DNA from: Planctomycetaceae bacterium
GTDB lineage: Bacteria; Planctomycetota; Planctomycetia; Pirellulales; Pirellulaceae
Reading direction: 5' to 3'
NCBI GenBank assembly: GCA_018658605.1
Contig: JABHUV010000311.1
Coordinates: 1 to 6,306, forward strand
Length of the DNA stretch: 6,306 bases
Positions 1 to 5,381 of the stretch are shown one piece after another. The translations under genes were made by a program, and so were the position numbers. Positions within the stretch are counted from its first letter, which is position 1. Each line of letters begins with the position of its first letter. The notes under the pieces are model-generated. The model saw nothing but the letters and a program-made list of their open reading frames with translations, ran no database searches and was not told where the DNA came from.

Positions 1-1064
1 CCCGCCACGACCGACTGGGAGTTGCTATCCTTCATTCGGGATCTGGCCATGTTTTTCTTATTTGCATTTTGTACATCAACAAATTCCAGCAACGCAGAAT
101 CGGGGTCGACCATTCTGAGCAGCGCCAACCAACCATGAAACTCCGCGCTACTAAGAGTCGCTTGACCGCCCGTTTCCATGCGATGTTTGACGGATCTTAA
201 CCAGCGCCTAGTTTTACGAGGTAAATTTACGCGATCATTCACCACTAGCCCCGTAACGAGTTGCTGCCGGTGTCGGCGAATGATGCGTTTTTTCTTATTA
301 TTTAGGCGGTATCCGTAGTATTGCAATATTTTACCGGTAGAAATCAACAACTGATGAATATTGTCGCGGGAATACCTTTGGAAGGAAAAAGTAATATCGT
401 CTGCATATCGTGTATAGCGAGCACCCCGCCCTGATGCCGCAGCCGCAAGCTTCTTGTCCATATTTTTGTTCACATAATTACTTAATGCAGGACTCGTCGG
501 AGCCCCTTGGGGAAGTCCCCCCTCCCAGCACGTAAAACCTGTGAGCAACACGGCGGTCGATTTATCAAAACCAGCACCTTCAAAAGCACCCGCGATACGT
601 TTGCTACTCGTTGACGGAAAGAAATCAACAATATCCAGCTTGAGGATAACTTCCTGTCCAGTATGATTGGCGGCATTGTCCACAATCGAGTGCCCCTTGC
701 GGAAACCATGCACATTATCATGCAAAGGCAATCTACCAATAATTTGATAAAGAAGCTTTCGCTGTAATGTTTTTGTCAAACGATCTGGTACATGCAGTAC
801 ACGTTTACCACCGCTACGTTTCGGAATCGTAGTTGCCCGGTATTGTACTTCATGTTCAACCAAATCCGCTTTGGACATTCCTAGTCGCGCGACGAGATCA
901 GCTAGTGTTAGCTTGGGTCTTTCCCGTTTGCGGTCGGCATTCGCCCGTTGCAAGCGAGACATCGATCTCGACGAACCGGAGTTGATGCTTTTGAAGAATC
1001 GGTTGATTATTATCAGAAAAATAAACAAGATAATTGCCGGGGGAGAAAACAGGAAATCAAGCAT
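1..1064 (-). CDS. Retron-type reverse transcriptase with N-terminal membrane anchor (3' end outside window)
   Basis: This is an RNA-directed DNA polymerase that would copy the msd part of the adjacent retron RNA into msDNA. My translation is open for 354 codons and runs off the left edge. Motifs seen: retron NAxxH box N130-H134 (NAANH), first catalytic Asp D144 in LDIVDFFPS, LPQGAPTSP at 184-192, catalytic YADD at 220-223, and retron VTG box V270-G272. IPKRSGGKR precedes the fingers, as in many retron enzymes. Residues about 4-20 are almost entirely hydrophobic and are followed by N-R-F-F-K and a basic linker, so a signal anchor with the polymerase in the cytoplasm is inferred. The ATG at 1064-1062 is chosen because GGTGAG lies 3 bases upstream and keeps this segment. 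A start at M35 (962) would drop the anchor and has only a weak GAG upstream. NAxxH plus VTG, together with the msr-msd RNA just upstream, argues against a group II intron or DGR enzyme. No stop is seen, so a C-terminal tail or fused domain is possible. Confidence 0.93.
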   Translation of the reverse strand, partial: MLDFLFSPPAIILFIFLIIINRFFKSINSGSSRSMSRLQRANADRKRERPKLTLADLVARLGMSKADLVEHEVQYRATTIPKRSGGKRVLHVPDRLTKTLQRKLLYQIIGRLPLHDNVHGFRKGHSIVDNAANHTGQEVILKLDIVDFFPSTSSKRIAGAFEGAGFDKSTAVLLTGFTCWEGGLPQGAPTSPALSNYVNKNMDKKLAAAASGRGARYTRYADDITFSFQRYSRDNIHQLLISTGKILQYYGYRLNNKKKRIIRRHRQQLVTGLVVNDRVNLPRKTRRWLRSVKHRMETGGQATLSSAEFHGWLALLRMVDPDSALLEFVDVQNANKKNMARSRMKDSNSQSVVA

Positions 1065-1106
1065 AAACTCACCAGCATTCAATCGAGAATCGTATCGCGT
1101 GAACAA

Positions 1107-1112
1107 TGTCAA
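1107..1112 (-). promoter_or_regulatory. Possible -35 box for separate RT transcription
   Basis: A perfect TTGACA overlaps the end of the terminator T-tract on the minus strand, upstream of the RT start. No good -10 box follows at 16-18 bases; the closest is GATTCT at 15. It could be a weak promoter for the RT gene or a chance match. Confidence 0.2.
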
Positions 1113-1162
1113 AAAACGAACCCGCTATCAGCGCCGAATTATCGGAGCCGACTAGCGGGTTC
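1111..1162 (-). terminator. Intrinsic terminator or attenuator between retron RNA and RT gene
   Basis: Read on the minus strand, GAACCCGCT (1162-1154) pairs perfectly with AGCGGGTTC (1126-1118). An inner stem-loop forms from CCGA (1145-1142) and TCGG (1137-1134). G1117 and six T residues (1116-1111) follow directly. This is the classical layout of a Rho-independent terminator. It lies after the a2 end of the retron RNA and 46 bases before the RT start codon, so it would define the 3' end of the short RNA and limit readthrough into the RT gene. On the plus strand the T-run is displaced and weaker. Confidence 0.75.
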
Positions 1163-1164
1163 AA

Positions 1165-1340
1165 CAATTTTTAGCCTTGCTATGGCCATGCCAATGAGAT
1201 GCTGACGGTAGAACCGTCCTGCATTGGCAGGAGCGAAGCGATAACAATGCTGGACGGTTCTACCGTCAGCATCTGACCACAACACCTTTACAGCACAACA
1301 AACACGGATGACGAAACATCACCCTATATCGCCAAGGCTT
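1165..1340 (-). ncRNA. Retron msr-msd RNA
   Basis: This is the template and primer RNA for msDNA synthesis, directly upstream of the RT on the same strand. Going 5' to 3': a1 (AGCCTTG, 1339-1333) can pair with a2 (CAAGGCT, 1179-1173). Immediately after a1 comes GCGA, where the branching guanosine would be expected. An msr hairpin follows at 1324-1306: GGGUGAUG, loop UUU, CGUCAUCC, an 8-bp stem with two G-U pairs. The msd hairpin has a perfect 23-bp stem (1274-1252 with 1219-1197), one T-T mismatch, then a 6-bp stem (1250-1245 with 1226-1221) and an 18-base loop. As I recall it, the Ec86 msr has an equivalent 8-bp hairpin closed by G-UUU-C. The ends are inferred from the promoter and the a2 position; the exact branch G and the cDNA ends cannot be read from sequence. 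Confidence 0.85.
1197..1274 (-). repeat. msd stem-loop: 23-bp perfect inverted repeat
   Basis: The arms 1197-1219 and 1252-1274 are exact reverse complements. After one mismatch (1220/1251) the stem continues for 6 bp (1221-1226 with 1245-1250) and closes on an 18-base loop at 1227-1244. No T-tract follows on either strand, so a terminator is unlikely. Its position between the msr hairpin and a2 marks it as the reverse-transcribed msd hairpin, whose DNA copy would form the long duplex of the msDNA. Confidence 0.85.
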
Positions 1341-1346
1341 AGCAAT

Positions 1347-1375
1347 ATTGTAGCAATCTGCCATTTTATCTGCAA
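1347..1375 (-). promoter_or_regulatory. Sigma70-like promoter of the retron RNA
   Basis: On the minus strand TTGCAG (1375-1370) and TACAAT (1352-1347) are separated by exactly 17 bases. The -10 box matches the consensus at 5 of 6 positions and the -35 box at 3 of 6. A start about 7 bases downstream would fall near 1340, just before a1, which is where a retron RNA should begin. The agreement between promoter and RNA structure supports both. Confidence 0.6.
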
Positions 1376-1436
1376 ATATTTAGATGCATTTTCGAATCAC
1401 TACACGCATATTAACTATGGTGGTTGGATAGCTACT

Positions 1437-1468
1437 CCCACCGCGTGGATCCTCACGAATCCAGTGGG
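1437..1468 (-). repeat. Hairpin downstream of the 152-aa gene
   Basis: CCCAC (1468-1464) pairs with GTGGG (1441-1437), and TGGAT (1463-1459) with ATCCA (1450-1446), leaving a CGCG bulge and an 8-base loop. It lies 19 bases after the stop codon of the 152-residue gene. No T-run follows, so it could be a weak or Rho-dependent 3' end, or an RNA-stabilising stem. Apart from this hairpin and the retron promoter I see nothing in 1341-1486. Confidence 0.35.
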
Positions 1469-1486
1469 TAATTAAGCCGGGACTCT

Positions 1487-1945
1487 CTATAGGCCCGCGA
1501 CTTCTTCCAGAGTTCCGTGGAATGAAGCTTCTTCCGCCAATGTAAACTGATCACCCCACACAGTTGGTAAAATACTTTCCGGTCTTATGCAATTCTGATT
1601 TAGATCCGAATATTCGTTCAATAGCATATCTTGTTGAGTCACGTAGAAGACGCGTCTTAAATAACACATTTCGTTACCTGGCATTAGCGGCGCATCAACT
1701 GTTAATTTTGAATATCCAAGTACCACTTGATTAGAGTTTCCAGTCAGTAACGGGCCGCGTCGACTGCGAGCGTTGCGGACAACTGCCACCCGCACAAATT
1801 CCCGGCCACCCATAGGGGTAAGCCACAGGATACTGCGCTCATAGGCAAGCGGAAATTTACGATCCCAATCCTTGAGGCTCTTTGCAGTCAAAATGCGCCT
1901 CATTTCAATTCTACCGTCACTGTGATAAACCGTTCTTGTTTTCAT
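1487..1945 (-). CDS. Hypothetical protein, 152 aa, upstream of the retron
   Basis: I do not recognise this protein. The ATG at 1945-1943 is chosen because a strong AGGAG (1956-1952) lies 6 bases upstream; a longer version from a GTG at 2014 lacks such a site. The product looks soluble: there is no signal peptide or membrane helix, the N-terminal third is basic (K, R), and the C-terminus is acidic (about 137-149). The middle (about residues 36-60, containing ERSILWL and REFVRVAVVRNARSRR) alternates hydrophobic and charged residues and suggests beta strands. C94 and C119 are the only cysteines. It is transcribed in the same direction as the retron RNA and RT and ends about 147 bases before the inferred RNA start. 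It may therefore be a retron accessory or effector protein, or simply an unrelated neighbour. Nothing in the sequence decides this. Confidence 0.7.
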   Translation of the reverse strand: MKTRTVYHSDGRIEMRRILTAKSLKDWDRKFPLAYERSILWLTPMGGREFVRVAVVRNARSRRGPLLTGNSNQVVLGYSKLTVDAPLMPGNEMCYLRRVFYVTQQDMLLNEYSDLNQNCIRPESILPTVWGDQFTLAEEASFHGTLEEVAGL

Positions 1946-2103
1946 AGATAACTCCTGATAACCTTGCTCATCGTTCACGCTTATGATTAGATATCTATGC
2001 AGGCTGCGTGCCACAACTGCGTATAATGATTTCCAGAGCGTTTTCGGTCTTTTTTGGCGTTTTTAATGGTTAGATTCGATGAAGTTTTAACAAGTAGTTG
2101 TTG

Positions 2104-2131
2104 CAATATGAAACAGCACTGTTGCATATTG
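2104..2131. promoter_or_regulatory. Palindromic operator upstream of the nucleoside operon
   Basis: The half-sites CAATATG (2104-2110) and CATATTG (2125-2131) are exact reverse complements. The inner AACAG (2112-2116) and CTGTT (2119-2123) are too. One mismatch (2111/2124) and a 2-base centre interrupt an otherwise perfect 28-bp dyad. It lies 52 bases before the peptidase ATG in a divergent intergenic region, where a dimeric repressor would sit. The region also holds two GTTGCA cores (2100-2105 and 2121-2126) like the octamers bound by CytR in enterobacteria, but the regulator's identity is inference. Apart from this palindrome and T-rich tracts around 2041-2076, I see nothing definite in 1946-2182. 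Confidence 0.55.
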
Positions 2132-2146
2132 AGGCGTTCATATTAA
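2119..2146 (+). promoter_or_regulatory. Weak candidate promoter of the nucleoside operon
   Basis: TATTAA at 2141-2146 resembles a -10 box and is preceded, 16 bases upstream, by CTGTTG (2119-2124), a poor -35 that overlaps the right half of the palindrome. A repressor bound there would block polymerase. A TATAAT at 2022-2027 is another -10 candidate but lacks a recognisable -35. Confidence 0.25.
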
Positions 2147-2182
2147 AACGGAATTCGTCGCCACCTTACTAGGATACAAAAC

Positions 2183-3349
2183 ATGCCCGCAGAAACTCCA
2201 ACGATGTCGCTCGTCTTAGCCGGCATCCCGAAAACCAACTATTCGCTCTATCACCGAGTTCGCTTCCTAGTCGGCGATCCCACTGCCTTCATACAACTCA
2301 TTGGCACAGACAACGATCACAGCATGTTCATTTGTCGAGATATTGAATTACAACGGGCCGCTGAACACGCACGCGCCGACCGCGTCAGTTGCCCCGCAAG
2401 TCACCCTCCGGTCGCCGGCCTATCGGGTGACCGTGAAACGGCGACTGCTCAGGCTACCGCCCAATATTTGGTCAACCACGGTATCAATGAAATCACGACA
2501 GACCGTAGCCTCCCCTATATCTTTGCTTATTATATTGAACAAGCTGGCATTACGATTCACTACAGCCCAACCCTCGGTGTAATGGAACGTCGCGCTAAAG
2601 ACGAACAGGAAATCGAATGGTTGCAAGCCGCACAAAAAACCACAGAAGCCGCGATGCAACTTGCGTGTGAACTCATCGCGAAGGCAAACGCCGATAAGGA
2701 CGGTCACCTTTTATATGAAGGTGAAATTCTCACATCGGAAATATTGCGAAGCATCGTCGATGTTTTCCTGCTGGAACGAGACTATTCAAATCCGCGGAGT
2801 ATCATTGCTTGTGGCCCCACTGGTGCTGACTGTCACAATTACGGGACAGGGCCTTTGCGCACTGAACAGCCGATTATAGTCGATATTTTCCCCCAAAATC
2901 GTCGCACACTGTACAACGGCGATTGTACGCGCACTGTCGTAAACGGAGTTGTCGATGAGAACGTGCAGCGTATGCACACGGCTGTTTGCGAGGCAAATTC
3001 TGTTGGTTGTGCTAGCGTAAAAGCGGGTGCAACGGGTGAAGAGGTGCATCGGGCGACGATTCAAGTCATCAAAGAAAATGGCTATTCTACCGGCTTACCT
3101 AGTCCTGCAGATCCAATCTCATTTTGCAGTATGACCCACGGTACCGGTCATGCTGTCGGGCTTGACGTTCACGAACCGCCGCTGTTGGACTTCGGTGGAC
3201 CAGAACTAATTGTCGGAGATTGTTTAACAATCGAACCCGGGCTATATTGCCGTGCCATCGGCGGTGTTCGTGTTGAGGATATGGTCATTACAACCACCGA
3301 TGGTTGTTTAAGGCTCAACTCTCTACATTCCGGTCTGGACTGGACATAA
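2183..3349 (+). CDS. M24-family metallopeptidase (Xaa-Pro aminopeptidase/prolidase-like)
   Basis: This 388-residue protein has the two-domain layout of creatinase/aminopeptidase P enzymes: an N-terminal creatinase-like domain (about 10-130) and a pita-bread catalytic domain (about 145-370). All five metal ligands of the family are visible: D234 (IVDIFPQ), D247 (NGDCTRTV), H323 (HGTGHAVGLDVHE), E351 (TIEPGLY) and E365 (RVEDMVI). The usual accessory histidines H218 and H330 are also there. It should therefore be an active dinuclear-metal hydrolase acting in the cytoplasm, probably on Xaa-Pro peptides; family members also hydrolyse other amide or C-N bonds. The ATG at 2183 has AGGA (2171-2174) 8 bases upstream. 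It is the first gene of the deoC-deoA-cdd operon and ends 11 bases before deoC. The substrate is unknown, and a role in nucleoside metabolism is only suggested by location. Confidence 0.9.
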   Translation: MPAETPTMSLVLAGIPKTNYSLYHRVRFLVGDPTAFIQLIGTDNDHSMFICRDIELQRAAEHARADRVSCPASHPPVAGLSGDRETATAQATAQYLVNHGINEITTDRSLPYIFAYYIEQAGITIHYSPTLGVMERRAKDEQEIEWLQAAQKTTEAAMQLACELIAKANADKDGHLLYEGEILTSEILRSIVDVFLLERDYSNPRSIIACGPTGADCHNYGTGPLRTEQPIIVDIFPQNRRTLYNGDCTRTVVNGVVDENVQRMHTAVCEANSVGCASVKAGATGEEVHRATIQVIKENGYSTGLPSPADPISFCSMTHGTGHAVGLDVHEPPLLDFGGPELIVGDCLTIEPGLYCRAIGGVRVEDMVITTTDGCLRLNSLHSGLDWT

Positions 3350-3360
3350 AGGAACACCCT

Positions 3361-4062
3361 ATGAAACTCGTATCGATGATTGACCACGCTGTGTTGCATC
3401 CTACCGCGACCGACGAAGACTTGGTGCGTGAATGCGCAATAGCAGCGGAACTTGAGGTCGCATCGGTATGTGTAAAACCATATATGGTCACCCGCGCCTG
3501 CGAACTCCTGTCCGAATCCAATGTCGCCGTTGGCACAGTTGTTGGTTTCCCACAGGGAGGCAACATGACCGAGATCAAGGCCGCAGAGGCGCACTTAGCA
3601 TGTGAACAAGGCGCCGTCGAACTCGACATGGTAATTAACATCGGTAAGGCACTGGAGCAAGATTGGGATTATATCGCGACTGATATACAAGGTGTTCTCG
3701 ATATTGCCTTGCAACATAAAGCTGTGTTAAAAGTGATATTCGAAACCGATTTTATTACATCCGACGCTGCGAAACAGAAACTTTGTGAGATCTGCTCGCA
3801 ACTTGGTGTCGGTTTTGTTAAAACTTCCACCGGTTTCGGCTACACCAAGCAAATTTCAGGAGACTACAACTATCAAGGCGCAACGCTTAAAGACATAACA
3901 TTGATGTCACAGCACACTGCCAACCATGTTGCAGTAAAGGCCTCCGGTGGAATCCGGAGCACTTCCGAAGCCCAAGCAATGGTCGACGCCGGCGCTACCC
4001 GACTGGGAACGAGCGCCTCTCAGGCAATTGCCACTGATGAACCGTCTACTCAAGGATATTAG
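3361..4062 (+). CDS. deoC: Deoxyribose-phosphate aldolase
   Basis: This class I aldolase cleaves 2-deoxyribose-5-phosphate to glyceraldehyde-3-phosphate and acetaldehyde, the last step of deoxynucleoside catabolism. At 233 residues it has the usual bacterial length. Catalytic residues are in their family context: D89 in ELDMVINIG, the Schiff-base lysine K154 in GFVKTSTGFG, and K193 in AVKASGGIR. GFPQGG at 63-68 and GATRLGTS at 211-218, the phosphate-binding end, are also typical. The ATG at 3361 is chosen because GGA (3351-3353) lies 7 bases upstream, and the family N-terminus (LVSMIDHAVLHPTAT) begins right there. The in-frame ATG at 3304 would add 19 residues that overlap the peptidase gene. 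It sits 11 bases after the peptidase and 29 bases before the phosphorylase gene, so cotranscription is very likely. Confidence 0.97.
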   Translation: MKLVSMIDHAVLHPTATDEDLVRECAIAAELEVASVCVKPYMVTRACELLSESNVAVGTVVGFPQGGNMTEIKAAEAHLACEQGAVELDMVINIGKALEQDWDYIATDIQGVLDIALQHKAVLKVIFETDFITSDAAKQKLCEICSQLGVGFVKTSTGFGYTKQISGDYNYQGATLKDITLMSQHTANHVAVKASGGIRSTSEAQAMVDAGATRLGTSASQAIATDEPSTQGY

Positions 4063-4071
4063 ACATCGAAA

Positions 4072-4095
4072 ATGGAATCCTCAATCGCCCCATGA
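4072..4095 (+). other. Seven-codon mini-ORF overlapping the deoA start
   Basis: An ATG at 4072 opens seven codons (MESSIAP) and stops at TGA 4093-4095, which overlaps the deoA ATG as ATGA. The deoA start itself has no good Shine-Dalgarno, so ribosomes finishing this mini-ORF could restart on deoA. The mini-ORF also lacks a well-spaced site: GGAT in the end of deoC is about 15 bases away. It may be chance. Confidence 0.2.
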
Positions 4096-5351
4096 ACGCA
4101 ATTGAAATTATTCGAAAGACTCGGGACCGACACGAACTCACAGAGACCGAGATCCATTGGCTGATTAGCGGTTTTGTGCGAGGGGAAGTCGTTGACTCTC
4201 AAATATCCGCTTGGGCGATGGCGGTTACCATAAATGGTCTCACTGACAACGAGACCTATCATCTCACCAATGCAATGTTTCAGTCTGGTAAGAGGCTTGG
4301 CATAAAAGCAAATACACCGCTGGTTGATAAACATTCTACCGGTGGCGTGGGAGATAAGACATCGTTAATTTTAGCGCCCCTGTTGGCCTGTTTCGACGTC
4401 ACTGTGCCAATGATTTCAGGACGAGGTTTGGGTATAACAGGAGGTACACTGGACAAACTGGAAGGCATTCCAGGATTTCAGACGAATCTTAACGCTGCTG
4501 CTATTCAAAATGCTTGCAACGAGGTCGGTTGCGTCATTAGTGGTGCCACCCAAGATATTGCACCCGCGGACGCATTACTTTACTCCCTACGCGATATCAC
4601 TGCCACCGTTGCTTCAATCGAACTAATTACCGCCAGCATTCTTTCCAAAAAACTGGCTGAAGATTTGGACTGTTTGGTTTTCGATGTGAAATGTGGTGGC
4701 GGTTCATCGATGAAATCCATCGATCAGGGCCGCCAACTCGCTCGTTCGTTAATTGATACCGGAAACCGATTTGGTGTGCGTTCCAGAGCCGTATTAACCG
4801 ACATGAACCAGCCACTAGGAAAAACCATCGGTAATACGGCGGAAGTGCTCGAGGCCCGCGAAGCAATGACGACTGGCAAGCCATCGGATCTCGTCGAATT
4901 AACGGCGGAACTGGCATACCATGTTCTTCAGCTCGCCAAAGTTAATACCACTCTTGAACAGATCATCAAATTGATGACAACAGGTAAGGCACTGGCAAAG
5001 TTTGAACAAATGGTGCGGGTGCAGGGTGGAAACCTTGATGAATTGCAACAACTATCTTGGGTTCCCGTAAAATCCTCAGTCACAGGCGTCCTTAAGGGCA
5101 TCGACTGTGCTCAGTTAGGCAATCTACTCACTACTATGGGCGGTGGTCGCATGCAAAAGGATGATAGTTTAAATCATCACTGCGCAATCAGGATCGATAT
5201 CACGGTTGGCGAGCGAGTCCAACAGGGTCAAACCGTGGCCCATATATGCCATGACGAGCCACTTCGATTTACTAGCGAAATCCTCTCGTCATTCAAATGG
5301 AGTGACACTCATGTCGCCCCCTTGCCTTTGATACTTGAAACAATAGGTTAA
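4092..5351 (+). CDS. deoA: Thymidine/pyrimidine-nucleoside phosphorylase
   Basis: This enzyme performs the phosphorolysis of thymidine, deoxyuridine and possibly uridine to the free base and (deoxy)ribose-1-phosphate. At 419 residues it is close to the E. coli DeoA length. Seen: the phosphate-site motif DKHSTGGVGDK (79-89), the family signature SGRGLGITGGTLDKLE (109-124), the pyrimidine-binding residues R167, S182 and K186 (equivalent to E. coli R171, S186 and K190), and MGGGR (349-353) in the C-terminal domain. Two departures from E. coli DeoA are visible: GRGLGHTGG reads GRGLGITGG, and the DVKVGSGAFM loop reads DVKCGGGSSM. The lysine in VGDK is shared with the human enzyme, as I recall its sequence. 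Whether it is a strict thymidine phosphorylase (deoA) or a broader Pdp cannot be decided here. It starts 29 bases after deoC without a clear Shine-Dalgarno and ends 30 bases before cdd. Confidence 0.95.
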   Translation: MNAIEIIRKTRDRHELTETEIHWLISGFVRGEVVDSQISAWAMAVTINGLTDNETYHLTNAMFQSGKRLGIKANTPLVDKHSTGGVGDKTSLILAPLLACFDVTVPMISGRGLGITGGTLDKLEGIPGFQTNLNAAAIQNACNEVGCVISGATQDIAPADALLYSLRDITATVASIELITASILSKKLAEDLDCLVFDVKCGGGSSMKSIDQGRQLARSLIDTGNRFGVRSRAVLTDMNQPLGKTIGNTAEVLEAREAMTTGKPSDLVELTAELAYHVLQLAKVNTTLEQIIKLMTTGKALAKFEQMVRVQGGNLDELQQLSWVPVKSSVTGVLKGIDCAQLGNLLTTMGGGRMQKDDSLNHHCAIRIDITVGERVQQGQTVAHICHDEPLRFTSEILSSFKWSDTHVAPLPLILETIG

Positions 5352-5381
5352 TAATCGCCGAACAACTGAAAGGCCGAGTCC

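Noticed and set aside
482..739. Minus-strand open frame of 85 codons
   Set aside because: It is an alternative frame inside the RT gene, whose own frame carries the motifs.
1..1064. Group II intron or diversity-generating retroelement RT
   Set aside because: The LPQGAPTSP motif is not the DGR GxxxSQ form, NAxxH and VTG are retron marks, and no intron RNA domains or template/variable repeats are seen.
1118..1162. Integron attC-like site
   Set aside because: The arms are AACCCGC and GCGGGTT, the opposite order to the RYYYAAC and GTTRRRY core sites, and a T-tract makes a terminator the better reading.
871..1205. Two plus-strand open frames of 94 and 85 codons
   Set aside because: They lie antisense to the RT N-terminus and the retron RNA, have no family resemblance, and end in the msd stem region.
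1197..1274. REP element or transposon terminal repeats
   Set aside because: The arms are only 32 bases apart, no transposase is nearby, and the position relative to msr, a2 and RT fits an msd.
1946..2014. 23-codon longer N-terminus of the 152-aa protein, from a GTG at 2014
   Set aside because: The internal ATG at 1945 has a well-spaced AGGAG; the GTG does not.
2022..2027. TATAAT as the main operon promoter
   Set aside because: No acceptable -35 box lies 16-18 bases upstream, and it is about 160 bases from the first start codon.
3304..3360. Longer deoC start
   Set aside because: It overlaps the end of the peptidase gene, and the ribosome binding site and family N-terminus both point to 3361.
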